DNA from: Pyrenochaeta sp. MPI-SDFR-AT-0127
Taxonomy: Eukaryota; Ascomycota; Dothideomycetes; Pleosporales; Cucurbitariaceae
Length of the DNA: 64,000 nucleotides
Direction: 5' to 3'
Assembly: GCA_020747015.1 (NCBI GenBank)
Contig: JAGTJM010000005.1
Coordinates: 868,001-932,000, forward strand
In this document: positions 33,669 through 44,137 of the stretch, in pieces
Position numbering within the stretch: position 1 is the stretch's first letter
Layout of the letters: every line of letters starts with the position of its first letter
Made by a program: the position numbers and the translations under genes
Notes under the pieces: model-generated
Databases searched by the model: none
What the model was told of the DNA's origin: nothing
What the model saw: only the letters and a program-made list of their open reading frames with translations

Positions 33669-34682
33669 ATGGCGCAGATTATGAAAGCCTGGTACTACAA
33701 CAGCGGATCTGGCGGTATCGAGAAAAACCTTCGCATCAACGACAATGCTCCTCAACCAATCGCAGGCGACAACGAAGTCCTCGTCCAAGTTCACGCAATG
33801 GCCCTGAACCCTGTCGATTTCAAGATCGCCGAAAGTGGATTGCCCCTTCGACTTATAGGTAGTAACCTCGTTCCCGGCGCCGACTTTTGCGGCAGAGTCG
33901 AAAAAGTCGGCAACAAAGTTGATGAATTCCAGACCGGGGAATGGGTCTTCGGTGCAAAAGCTGGTAGTATGAAGGATGGAACTCTAGCACAATATGTTGC
34001 TGTATCGAGGGAGTCGGTGGCAAAACTACCTGAGGGAGTAAATGTTGAGAATGCCGCGGGAGTGGCGATAGTGGGGTTGACAGAGCATGAAGCTTTAGTG
34101 CCACATGTCAAGAGTGGGGATAAGGTGTTTATCAATGGTGGCTCAGGTGGTACGGGAATTCATGGTATTCAGATTGCAAAAGCATTAGGATGCTATGTTA
34201 CCACCACATGCTCAACACAGAATGTTGAGTTGTGCAAGAAAATGGGTGCGGATGAAGTCATCGACTACAAGAAAGGAGACGTCATCAAAGCCCTCTCCTC
34301 AAAGGGCCAGACCTACCAACTTGTCGTCGATAACATCGGAAACCCAACAAATCTCTATAAATCATCGTCCGCCTTCCTTGTCCCGTCTGGCAAATTCATA
34401 CAAATCGGCGGGCCGATCAGCCTTGGAGGTCTCACCCAAATTGGAAGCAGTATGCTACTCCCATCCTTCCTTGGTGGCGGCAAAAACAGCTATCAGTTTT
34501 TGGTTCCGAAAGTATCCAAGTCTGTTTTTGAACAACTTGGACTTTGGATGGCAGAAGGGAAGTTGAAGGGAGTAGTGGATAGTGTGTGGGAATGGGAGGA
34601 TGCACCAAAGGCATTCGAGAGGTTAAAATCCGGAAGGGCTGCGGGTAAGGTTGTCGTCAAGGTCAAGCAGGAGAAGCCTTGA
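33669..34682 (+). CDS. zinc-type alcohol-dehydrogenase-like reductase
   Basis: Intronless MDR-superfamily gene of 337 residues from ATG 33669 (MAQIMKAWYYNSGSGGIEKN). An ATG four codons later is equally possible. The GroES-like domain shows NEVLVQVHAMALNPVDFKI and VPGADFCGRVEKVGN. The cofactor domain shows VFINGGSGGTGIHGIQIAKA, CSTQNVELCKKMGADEVIDY and LVVDNIGNP. The layout fits the quinone-oxidoreductase/RTN4IP1-like branch, which needs no catalytic zinc, and the substrate is unknown. It is a different branch from the reductases at 2682 and 29684, so it is not a tandem copy of its neighbour. Confidence 0.87.
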   Translation: MAQIMKAWYYNSGSGGIEKNLRINDNAPQPIAGDNEVLVQVHAMALNPVDFKIAESGLPLRLIGSNLVPGADFCGRVEKVGNKVDEFQTGEWVFGAKAGSMKDGTLAQYVAVSRESVAKLPEGVNVENAAGVAIVGLTEHEALVPHVKSGDKVFINGGSGGTGIHGIQIAKALGCYVTTTCSTQNVELCKKMGADEVIDYKKGDVIKALSSKGQTYQLVVDNIGNPTNLYKSSSAFLVPSGKFIQIGGPISLGGLTQIGSSMLLPSFLGGGKNSYQFLVPKVSKSVFEQLGLWMAEGKLKGVVDSVWEWEDAPKAFERLKSGRAAGKVVVKVKQEKP

Positions 34683-35188
34683 GAAAAGACGAGTCTAAAA
34701 TATCGTCTGCATGCCCTGAAAGCTAGAATATGGCAAATTCTTGCTTCAAGTCATGGGCGCAGCGAGAAGGGAGATCGCCACCACGCAGGCCGTACCTCAA
34801 ACAGAACCGAGGAAAGACAGTACTATAGCGTAATATGTAAGTTGATTCACTTAGCGCAGTAGAGTATGGTGGTGGCGAATGTTTCTCGTACGGTTTGCCT
34901 TAAGAGGATTTAGACATGTGTCGCTGCCTGGACCTTGGAAAAATGTTAGAAAGCTATAAGCTGGCATCGACCCTAAGGAATTGTAGAAAAGCAGAATTGT
35001 AGTTTTTAAGTGCCAAGACGTAAGTGTCAAGTTTCTATGAGCCTGAGGGGTGTTTCAGACCTTAGCGGAGGTGAAACGTGAAGCGTAACACCACCCAATG
35101 GTCTCTTGGCAAATCCTCCAACCCTATTCTCATCGCAAACTTCGTCTCCACATTTCGTTCTCGATATTCGAAGTCTCTTGATGTTATC
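34683..35188. other. intergenic region
   Basis: About 500 nt with no gene seen. The frame of the next gene is open back to a GTG at 35078, but the first ATG with a good secretion signal is at 35189. Confidence 0.4.
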
Positions 35189-35971
35189 ATGGCAATTCCA
35201 CGTCGCCTTGTTCTCATCGTGTCCTCCGTATTTCTTCTTCTTGTCATCGCGATATCGTTATCAACTGCAATCGAAGTCCGCGCACCTCCTCAGAAAATCG
35301 TTCAATTAGTTGTAGCGCAAGCGGCAAGACTCGGAAAGTCAGGGGATCTAGTGGGCGCGAAGGCGCTCCTGAACGGCACTGGCTTTGACCGCGGAGATGT
35401 ATGGCATGGAACCAGCCTCATTCCAGGAGGGACACCAATACCAACAGCGAAGATAGAGACACAGGAAGGATTGATAGGACTCACACAAACTCCACAACCA
35501 ACTGCAAGCTGGAATGCCGATGGAGTCATCGGACCCGTTGCGACGTCTACACCAGCTAGCCAGCCGGCACCGCCCCCACCACAAAGCCCGCAAGTGCCTA
35601 TACTTGCTCTCACTTACTCTGGATCCGGAGGACCAAAACACTGTCGCGGCGAGCTTCTCCAAAAGGCATCTTTTCCGCCTCCAATTGATAAGTGGAAGAA
35701 TGGGACATGCATCAACCTTCCAAGCGAGGCTCGATGTGGTGTTTTTTTCGCTAGCAAAGGGGACAATTGCGAAGCACAGCTTTTTACGATGGCAGATTGT
35801 TACAATACAACGCGAACATATGTGAACACGGTCGTATTTATGCCTGAGGAACGAGCAGTCGGCGCTCTCTGGAGTAGTATGTGGGTGAAGTGTGGAGTTG
35901 AGGTGCCGGATGCTAAAATATTGGATCCAAGCATCCTGGGTGGATTGTTGAAGAAGCCTGGAGGGGGTTGA
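35189..35971 (+). CDS. secreted or anchored six-cysteine orphan protein
   Basis: Intronless frame of 260 residues from ATG 35189. The N-terminus MAIPRRLVLIVSSVFLLLV is a signal peptide or single anchor. A linker rich in Pro and Thr follows (TQTPQPTASW, SQPAPPPPQSPQV, residues of about 115-145). The C-terminal half has six cysteines: KHCRGE, GTCINL, ARCGVFFA, DNCEAQ, DCYNTT and VKCGVE. Three disulphides are plausible. I do not recognise a family. A small cysteine-paired domain behind a Pro-rich linker is common in fungal secreted proteins. It sits beside a 2.9-kb gene-free, partly AT-rich stretch. It is intact and probably a real gene. Confidence 0.65.
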   Translation: MAIPRRLVLIVSSVFLLLVIAISLSTAIEVRAPPQKIVQLVVAQAARLGKSGDLVGAKALLNGTGFDRGDVWHGTSLIPGGTPIPTAKIETQEGLIGLTQTPQPTASWNADGVIGPVATSTPASQPAPPPPQSPQVPILALTYSGSGGPKHCRGELLQKASFPPPIDKWKNGTCINLPSEARCGVFFASKGDNCEAQLFTMADCYNTTRTYVNTVVFMPEERAVGALWSSMWVKCGVEVPDAKILDPSILGGLLKKPGGG

Positions 35972-38921
35972 ACTCGTTTGAATTATCCTGTTATAGATCA
36001 ACAGTGGAATTGAAGCTCAGAGAACAAGATATCTACAGTACGTATACAGCTTTTGTTAATGAGCATCGCTAATGAGAATAAGTAACGGCACCATTTCACC
36101 CAAAACCCACAGGCACAAAGTCGATCAAAGACAGACAATACGCGTAGGACTTCCCAGTTGGTATTTTAGCATGCAAAAACTCACACAGATCATGGTTAAG
36201 CCGAAGATCTGGAAAGGTACTGATCGCATATCGACATTCCAAATACCACGGCCGCCTTGGACACTCGCGATATAGCTTCACAAGCGAAGGTCACAAGGCC
36301 GTAAGACCCCATCTTAAGCCATGTCCTTTCAATCTGCAAAATCAAACCCTTCTATGCTGGCAATAGCAGTCAAGCAGGCATGCAGACACCCATCGTGGCA
36401 TTCTTGTCAGCCTTTAAGGAAGTGCTTTATCAACCACGAGCAAAGCTCAAGGAAGAGACAGATTAGAGACAGAAAAGCCTCGTCTTTAGAGATTGCGTAA
36501 AGTGTAACGCAGAAATGTATCGCAATGTCAACTCGTCCGCTGGCGTTTGGTGTAACGACATGCTGCTGATGACGTGGCATTGCCGTGTAGGTCTGTCATC
36601 AATGCTGAAATGAAGAACTTGAGCCAAGAAAGTGCTTGAGAACATTCATTGTAGATTAGATGTAGCATATGCGAAATATAAGGTAGAATATTGTTGCAAT
36701 GGAGACCGGTGCGAAGTGCTCCTCTGGTCATGATGCCATGAATTAGTGACTTGACTAATTAGCGTCTAGCCACAAGTGGAACGCGATTGTTGCATTACGA
36801 AAGGGGTTCCGCATCCCTTGAGGACGAATACAGCCACTAACCCGAACATAGTTGAATTACTAAATGTCCCTGATTTCCGATTCAATTAACAATTCGCTTG
36901 CAATTCCTCTTCTGCGTTCGGGCAGCCATTCCCGTGTTCTATTGAAGTATCGTGAACCTCAGCTCAGAGGAGCTGCTATACGAAAGCTAGAACTGACCAT
37001 ATTGGGCTGTGTCAAGTATGTCAATAGCGATAGAACCCACCCCGGCGGTAAAATAGGTCCGAAGTATATATACATAGTCAGCATTTGTGGCTTAGCAGAA
37101 GCCACCTCGAGAACCACTTCCCAATTCAACTGTATAGTATTGCTGCGCCCGAGATTAACAGTATGAATTGTATGAACTGTGATACATAGCCATCTTACAT
37201 TTCAGATGATGCCTTCTACCATAGGGCCGAATGCATGTTTCTCAATACCCTGTTGCTAGACGTTCAGCGCGATGTCAACGTCTGGCAGATTATCAATATT
37301 CTCAATATATGCTGAATATTTATACGTGTCAAGGCTGTGATCTCTCAGGTATCACCATCAGGTCAACTCGAGAACAAAAAGAAATTCAAAAATATAGAGC
37401 AACAATAATAATAAAAATGTGCCGATGCACAGTTTGGATATCTAATATAGCCGCACTGGGCAAATACCGAGGACAAGCCGAAGAGGCTTATTAGGTAGAG
37501 ATAGGATCCTGCGGGATCTTAAGAACAACCATCATCCACGATTAGCATCATAACAACACGAATGAATCTCGATAGACAGCACAGAGCACGACACGATAGA
37601 TAGCAAATCTCAACTCAATTGTCTTATTATTCCTTACCTAGAGCGAGTCCTTATTGCTTTGGCTGCGCCAGCATCCACCTGAAGGGAGCAGTCGGCTATG
37701 ATCCTCCTACTCCTGCACAATAACAATGATACTATCTACCTCTACCCTATTAACACGGCTCACTGCGAGCCCTCTCTTCAGTTTCTACCTAATATTTAGA
37801 CGCTGCACACTTTAGTAACGAGTGCAGCCAGCTCAAGTTTAATGACTGGCCAGCTAGGCCATATCTGAGCCTGACTCGATATTCACTCTCAGCCACTCTC
37901 AGTAGACGCCACAGGTCTTCTTATCAGACTAGTGATATCTATTTACTTCAATATAGTTTTAATTATAGACATAATGATGAGAGCTGATACGTAGCTAACA
38001 GCGATCATCGTGGCTGATAGTAATACTAGTGGCTGACATAAGATTAAGGCGGACATTATCTTGGACTTTAACATAATCCAAACTTTTCTATTATCTCTAC
38101 CTATTACGACATAAGATATTTGCCTACAATCTATTGAAAGACAATGCTACTACAACACAATGTTCTATAAGTATCAAAGGCGGATACGGTACTCAGCACT
38201 ACGGCCGCGTTTCGACCCGAGGCGAGGTAGCCGCATCCACATACCATGCTGGCGGGTTTGGTGCTCGCTTTTGCTTTGTCGCCTTGTTTCTCGCCCGGAA
38301 GCCCCAGTGTTGTGCGACCAGTCGCCGTCTCCAAGCGTTGTGTTAGCCCTTTGTCTTCGCGTTACATACCCATAATATCTAGGTCTGCGCAAACCGTCCA
38401 ATCACACGCCCAAACGGCGTCGGCAATCTCAACATCCCTTCGCACGATCCTGTGGAGTCTAACCCTTCAACTTCACCATCCCTTTGAACCAACACCACCA
38501 ACATAGTTGTATTTGTGGCGTTCTGATTCAGGACAAAGGGTAATGACGCTAATATCCTTGACCTCTGCAGCTTTGCCAAGGCTTTTTGCCTTTTTCGGAC
38601 ATAACATTACCGTATCTGGAGGCCTATACAGGCTCTTGATGACGTCCCCACATCGCTCTTGCTCCTGTCAGCACCAGGGAGCAAGCTTGCGCCTCTATCA
38701 AATATTGGAAACTCGCGTAATCGGCGACCCTTCTTATCGATCTGATGCTCTAGGTAAAGACAGGCGTTGATGCTCGCCGACCATGAGATCATTGACAACG
38801 CCCGTGTAGAACGTCTAAGATTATACATGAAATATGGCGCATATTAAGCTTTCAACATTCGCGTAACGTAGGTATATTGCAACCGGAAATTATTAATCAC
38901 ACAAGGTTACTGTAGACCAAG
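35972..38921. other. gene-free region with AT-rich island
   Basis: This is 2.9 kb without a supported gene. From about 37500 to 38150 the DNA is AT-rich and, from 37700 on, TA dinucleotides outnumber AT by eye, as in repeat-induced point mutation. At about 38160 it changes sharply to a GC-richer block (to about 38830) in which frames read like coding DNA with stops, for example GNLNIPSHDPVESNPSTS then a stop. That block may be a gene relic. A perfect 7-bp inverted repeat (AATTAGT, loop GACTTG, ACTAATT) is at 36741-36760. Confidence 0.45.
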
Positions 38922-40561
38922 ATGGGTCTATATTTGTCAATCAGCTTCTTTGCAGCAGCAGTCGTATATCTTGCACTACAGATTCTGCTTATTGGGACCC
39001 AAAGCAGGAAAGAACCACAGTTGTTTCCGACTGCTACACCTTTTCTAGATCCTGCGATTGGTATTTTGCGCCACAAAGTCAACTACCTAGCAAATTTCAG
39101 GTATGCCCATTGTATTCGTGGAGCTACGTCTACTTACCGACCAGGAGCAAGTACCGGGCGTCGATCCATACGCTTCGTCTCCCATTCCAACGCCTCTATG
39201 TCGTACATGCACCACATCTTATACAGGCCATCCAGAAAAAAGCAAATGCTGGAATCTTCATACCCAATCTGTTAGACTTTGGAATGCTGTTCAGTGGGTT
39301 GACCAAGAACTCGCAACGAACCCTTCGGAACGCCTATAATATCGAAGGGAACGGATTCACGCTAAGCGTGCACAAACATTTACTCTCTGGCCCTTCCCTA
39401 AGTACTGCGACAAGAGCGGCTGTCGATTGTCTAAGCACGAGTGTGTCCAACATGTGCGATAACAATTGTCAACAAGGCTTGATGGAGCTGATTCAGCATG
39501 ATTTCACATTGGCCTTGACGGGAGCAATATACGGGCCTGAGAATCCGTATGACGACCCTTTGATTGAAGCGAGTTGGAGGTACTGTACCGTGCCAGCTCC
39601 AAATCGTCAGAATTGAGACGTTGGGAGACCTCGAGCTGACTACCGTGACAGGGACTTTGTTCCAGGTATAAGCCATTTGTTATACAGCCCATTCCCATTC
39701 TTGACAGCTCGCAACGCACTCCAGGCCAGAGGTCGCGTTATTGGCGCCTTTGCGAGTTATTTCAGGACAGGCGGCCACTTGCGAGCAATCCCAATGATTT
39801 CTGAGATGTTCGAGATTAATAAAAGACATGGCCTAGATTCAGATGAAGCTGCCAAGATGGAGATGGCTACTTCCCTTGCGATGCTCAGCAGTGGCGCGAT
39901 CACCTCCTTTTGGCTGCTTTTTCATCTACTCTCAGATGCGGATGCCATGAAAAGTATTCGACACGAACTCCATGCCATGATTATCGATAATTCTGATGGT
40001 GACAATACCATTCCAAGAACTAAAGTCCTGCCTCTAACTGGGATCAAGAAGAGATGCCCTACGCTTGTAGCACTGATGAACGAAACCTTTCGATTCCACA
40101 GTACAGTCATCAATATTAAGCAAGTACAACACGATACAGAACTGGCAAACCAGTATCTTCTCAAGAAGGACGGCATCATCATGATCCCAGGCCAAAGTGT
40201 ACACCATAATACGGACATCTGGGGAGTTAGTGCGGACATATTCGATTACCATCGATTTCTCTCTCATGACTGGAAGGGAAATATTTCGAGCACATCAGCG
40301 TTCCGCCCATTTGGAGCTGGCTCAACAATGTGTCCGGGTCGTCACTTTTCGACAAACATCATCTTGAGTTTAGTAGCTATGATTGTGTTGCAATACGACA
40401 TTGAACCTATCGAAGGAGAGTGGAAGGCGCCAACCAAAAAGAATGCAGACCTCTGGAACGCGATGCCAAAACCGGACTGGGATGTAAAGATTCGACTTGC
40501 AAAGAGATTGGAAGAGAAAGAGATAGAGTGGAAGTTTCTATGGGGTGATGAGGATGCTTGA
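38922..40561 (+). CDS. cytochrome P450
   Basis: Heme monooxygenase of 507 residues, anchored in the ER membrane by its N-terminus (MGLYLSISFFAAAVVYLALQ). The exons are 38922-39100, 39145-39579 and 39652-40561. The introns are 44 nt (GTATGC ... CCAG) and 72 nt (GTACTG, a GCTGAC branch site, GACAG). The heme loop reads FRPFGAGSTMCPGRHFS with the axial ligand at Cys432, a full match to FxxGxxxCxG. The K-helix ExxR is present in LMNETFRFHS. The I-helix region reads MLSSGAITSFWLLF and lacks the usual acid-Thr pair, as in the CYP7/8-like fungal branch that resembles sterol 7-alpha-hydroxylases and prostacyclin synthase. The substrate is unknown, and no partner enzymes of a pathway are adjacent. Confidence 0.9.
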
Positions 40562-42423
40562 ACTTCTTAGTTAACATGCCGCGCAAACCTGACTGTGCAT
40601 ATTACCTTTGAGATACTTTGGCTTTCGTGGGTCGTTATTCCAAACATATGAGAAAATTCAGCTGCAGCAAGATCAAAGTTTGTCGATACGGCTTACGGCG
40701 ATAGCACTACTAAAGCTTGACTCTGCGTGAAGGCTATTACTTGACTCTTCTCACCAAATAGATCTTCGACACAGAGCCCGCAGAGACAAAAATAACGATC
40801 TGCTTAAAAAAAATACAGCAAGCAGGACGCTGCGAAACTAAGGCAGGACGCGATGTTTATGCCGGCTACATCCACCCTTTGTTGATTGTACAAACGTGTT
40901 TGGTAAGCTCAGCAAAGGGTCTTGCTTCTATTCGCCGAAATGCCGTAGTCTTGTGTCACATTACAAGCTCAGCGCTCTCGGTGACAATGCTTAGCAACCG
41001 TCAACTATCCAATGAACACCTGTGACCTTTAATCTACTCCTGGCATTCATATTTGTATTTCTCATGCAATAAAACACTTGCTCTGATGATGGAAACCATA
41101 TCCATTACACCTTTGAGGTCATTCGCATCCCATTACGATCTATAGCTCTAATGAATACGAAAGAGATCGAAATTTCTAGAAAGATAGCGGATGCTGTACG
41201 CTGATTAGATCAAAGGTCTGCATGTGCATTTATTACAGGCTACGCCATATGGATGTTACGCTAACACACTAGTGGATGTTTATATGATTGCTTGGCATAA
41301 GCGCGACCCGTGTGCCTAGAGGAGGGGCCGGAGAAGGACCACAAGTCGGATGCTAGCCGAAGGACCGAGATTTGTACAACCACATGCAAGTCGTTGCGGC
41401 GCTGCGATCTGAACTTCGCCAAGCAATCAATTCGTTTGGCATTCTAGTTACGCATAGCCCTTAAAACGTGTGCAAATGACCTCTCGGCCCTTTTATCAAC
41501 CTTCCGAAATCTAACAGCACTGAGTGGCATGGTTTTGAAAATGCGATAGCTTAGGACCATTTCAAATGATACTAAAAATCAGTGAACGATGCTCATCTTC
41601 AATGTTGAGCATATTATGGTTGACGAATGTGAAGTGAGCTTTGCTAATTACAGCCTGGACAACAGCTTAGCCTCTCACCAGCTGTGCTCTGGATTTACTG
41701 GCCGCCTCCACGGAATTAGAGGAGCCTCTACACGGGCCGATGCTCGGGTTTACTTGAGATACATGGCTTAAACAGCACAAGGGAAGACGGCCTTACTGTA
41801 GTGCTTTGTGTACTCTATATTTGGGCCGATTGGAGTGATTTAGTTGTCGGAGGCCGTGGACAGACGGCCACGCTTACAATTCACGGGATTCCAGGCGAGG
41901 ATGACTTCCATGTCAATGAGACCACAATGACCAGGTGCTGAGCAATGAAGCTGAACCTCGGGATTCTCGTCATCACACCAAAAAGCGTTTACACTAAATG
42001 AACCAGTCCATTAACTAATGGTATGTTGTGATACCAAAATATTGGGGTCAAGCGAGTCTCACAGGTATGCATGCATCTCGAAGGTTATGGCCGGGATAGC
42101 TAGCCTTTGATAGCCAAGCGGTCATAGCGACATTGTTCCTGGCTGTTCTTTGATTTACCATGCCAAATAGATTCCTTAGGGAATGGCTTTACGCGAGTAC
42201 TTCCACGTAATCCATCATTTTAAGAGCCTTGGGGCTCTTGTCAGTGGGATTTATCTTGCAATATTTCCACCAACGGGTTGGCTATACACGTCTATAAATT
42301 CTTCGTACGAGCCGTCTTTTTCAAAACCTTCAAGCAGTCCCACCAACACATAAACGCACACTTTTTACAATCCACTCTCACTTTACCTGAAAAACGGGTT
42401 CAAAGCATCTTTTATCCAACAAT
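40562..42423. promoter_or_regulatory. intergenic region; hairpin and TATA box before the small secreted gene
   Basis: This 1.86-kb stretch has no supported gene. A 60-codon frame at 41589 lacks features. Near its right end lie a perfect 7-bp inverted repeat, AAGAGCC-TTGG-GGCTCTT, at 42222-42239, and a TATAAAT at 42293-42299, about 125 nt before the ATG at 42424. The last 100 nt are rich in C, T and A, as in a fungal core promoter and leader. Confidence 0.5.
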
Positions 42424-42786
42424 ATGAAGGTCTCTTTCAGCATCATCGTGGCCGCTGTGGGCCTCATGGCTTCTGAAGTCGTTGCTCAAAACACCCTGGT
42501 TACTGTGAGAAGCCGCTTGACATATGATCTTATAGTGACTGTACTAATATATTCTAGTTTTGCAACAGTATGTATCCAGATAGAAACGCTGATAGTAGTC
42601 CTACCCTTTATATCGCTTGCTAACCGCAAATGCATAGACTGTGTCGACGCGTGTCTTAGGAACAATCCTGGAGGGTGTGAAGAAGAAGGAGAGATTCGCA
42701 CAGGCGCTAGGAGCAATCAAATTGTGGCGTACTGCCGCTGGCAGAATGGCCTCAGGCCATTTGTCGCAGCTTCATGCTCGTCTTAG
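42424..42786 (+). CDS. 79-residue six-cysteine secreted protein, effector candidate
   Basis: The three exons are 42424-42504, 42558-42567 (only 10 nt) and 42638-42786. Intron 1 (GTGAGA, a TACTAAT branch site, TTCTAG) is 53 nt. Intron 2 (GTATGT, a GCTAAC branch site, GCATAG) is 70 nt. The spliced product has 79 residues: a signal peptide (MKVSFSIIVAAVGLMASEVV, then AQ), then about 57 residues with six cysteines, arranged TFCNNCVDAC, NPGGCEEEG, AYCRWQ and AASCSS. Small size, secretion and paired cysteines match plant-pathogen effectors and other apoplastic proteins, but no family is recognised. The unspliced sequence is also open throughout, because the intron lengths sum to a multiple of three and hold no stop. 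That form would carry a hydrophobic insert. A strong TATA box lies 125 nt upstream. Confidence 0.75.
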   Translation: MKVSFSIIVAAVGLMASEVVAQNTLVTVRSRLTYDLIVTVLIYSSFATVCIQIETLIVVLPFISLANRKCIDCVDACLRNNPGGCEEEGEIRTGARSNQIVAYCRWQNGLRPFVAASCSS

Positions 42787-44137
42787 TAAACAAAATACTG
42801 GCAATGGATATTGGCACTGTATATAAAAGGAATGTTTTGCTTCAATAACAAGCAAATCGGGTACTGTGTGACGATGATGGATAATCCATTCATCTGACCA
42901 TTTCCATGTATCTTACAGGAACCCAAGCAAAATATTCACCAAGTAGCATGGCAGTGTGCATGAGAGAAGTGTTACTTTTGTGTCTAATTTGTGCGCAGTT
43001 TAAGTGCCAAAAGCATTCAAGAGTTCTCGAACATGACTGCACGCATTATTACTTCGCTGTTGTATCACTGCTTGTTTTCTTTGTGCATTATGATGACGAT
43101 TCGATCAAGAGCACTAATCGGCTAGGTCGGAAATCTGACGTTGTCTTTGAGAACGCATGTCGGTGGCACCGACCACCCGGTTCCAAAATCCTGGATTAAG
43201 TACAACTAGAGAAGACTAGCAGGCGCAATGAATCCCTACTTGCGGTATGGACACAAGAGTATGCATTTTCGTACGCAACATATGGAGGTGAGACTTCCTT
43301 GCATTGTGGCGCGGAACGATAGTAGAGGGGACTGCTCGCTCATTGATCCAGAAGCCGCGAATACCAAAGATAAGCCGGAAGTAGACGCATCCCTAAATTT
43401 ATAGTTAATGATACCTTTTAGCTGCTGTTGGCTAGGAAAGTTGCACATCCTTATTAGATGAAAGCACATTGGCTCACGATTGGCCAGAAGATCTCTAGCC
43501 ACATTTCATTTTATTAGGACACTTCGTGAAGCTCCTTGGGAAATAATCATCGCCGTGCTTGAAGAATAGCCCTAGACTAGAGTCACGAAATGCCATGTTA
43601 TGAAGAATTCAGGGTTCTCTCTGATTGTGATGAACTGGTATTTGTTGTTGTGGACGAAACAGCGCATGTAACTAGTCTCACAGCGCCCTTGTGATGTCCG
43701 GGACGAGTCATCCGGGTATGTTATGGGTGATTGTGATGTTGAAACTCATAACGAACACGCACATCGAAGGCTGGATACCGGGTTCGTACTTTTGGTTACA
43801 TCGCCCTGACGCTGGAAAGTAATGACCGGATTTGACCTCAGTATTGGGTGCGATACGCGTGAATCAGACTTTCACGCAACAAAGCGAAGACAATGGTGAA
43901 TGGAGCGAGTACCCTTGAGCCTGTGTCGAATTTAGGTCAGTAACACTATTATTTGATCATGTATCTAATGCTGGGGCATGGCTTCCTTGAAGCTGTGGAA
44001 CACCTGTAAATGCTAAATCGAAACGCCGCCAATGCACAACTAATCCTCGCTATCAAAATGCAATGCTATGAAGTACACTCTTCCAATCAACTCAGCCACA
44101 CGTCAACATGCTGAAGCCCCCTGCCATCTTTCATCAT
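42787..44137. other. intergenic region between convergent genes
   Basis: This 1.35-kb stretch has only short open frames on both strands (up to 97 codons) with no recognisable features. No gene is supported. Confidence 0.45.

Noticed and set aside
29684..40561. Possible secondary-metabolite cluster (reductases, P450)
   Set aside because: There is no polyketide, peptide or terpene synthase, transporter or pathway regulator, and the genes are separated by a pseudogene and gene-free DNA.
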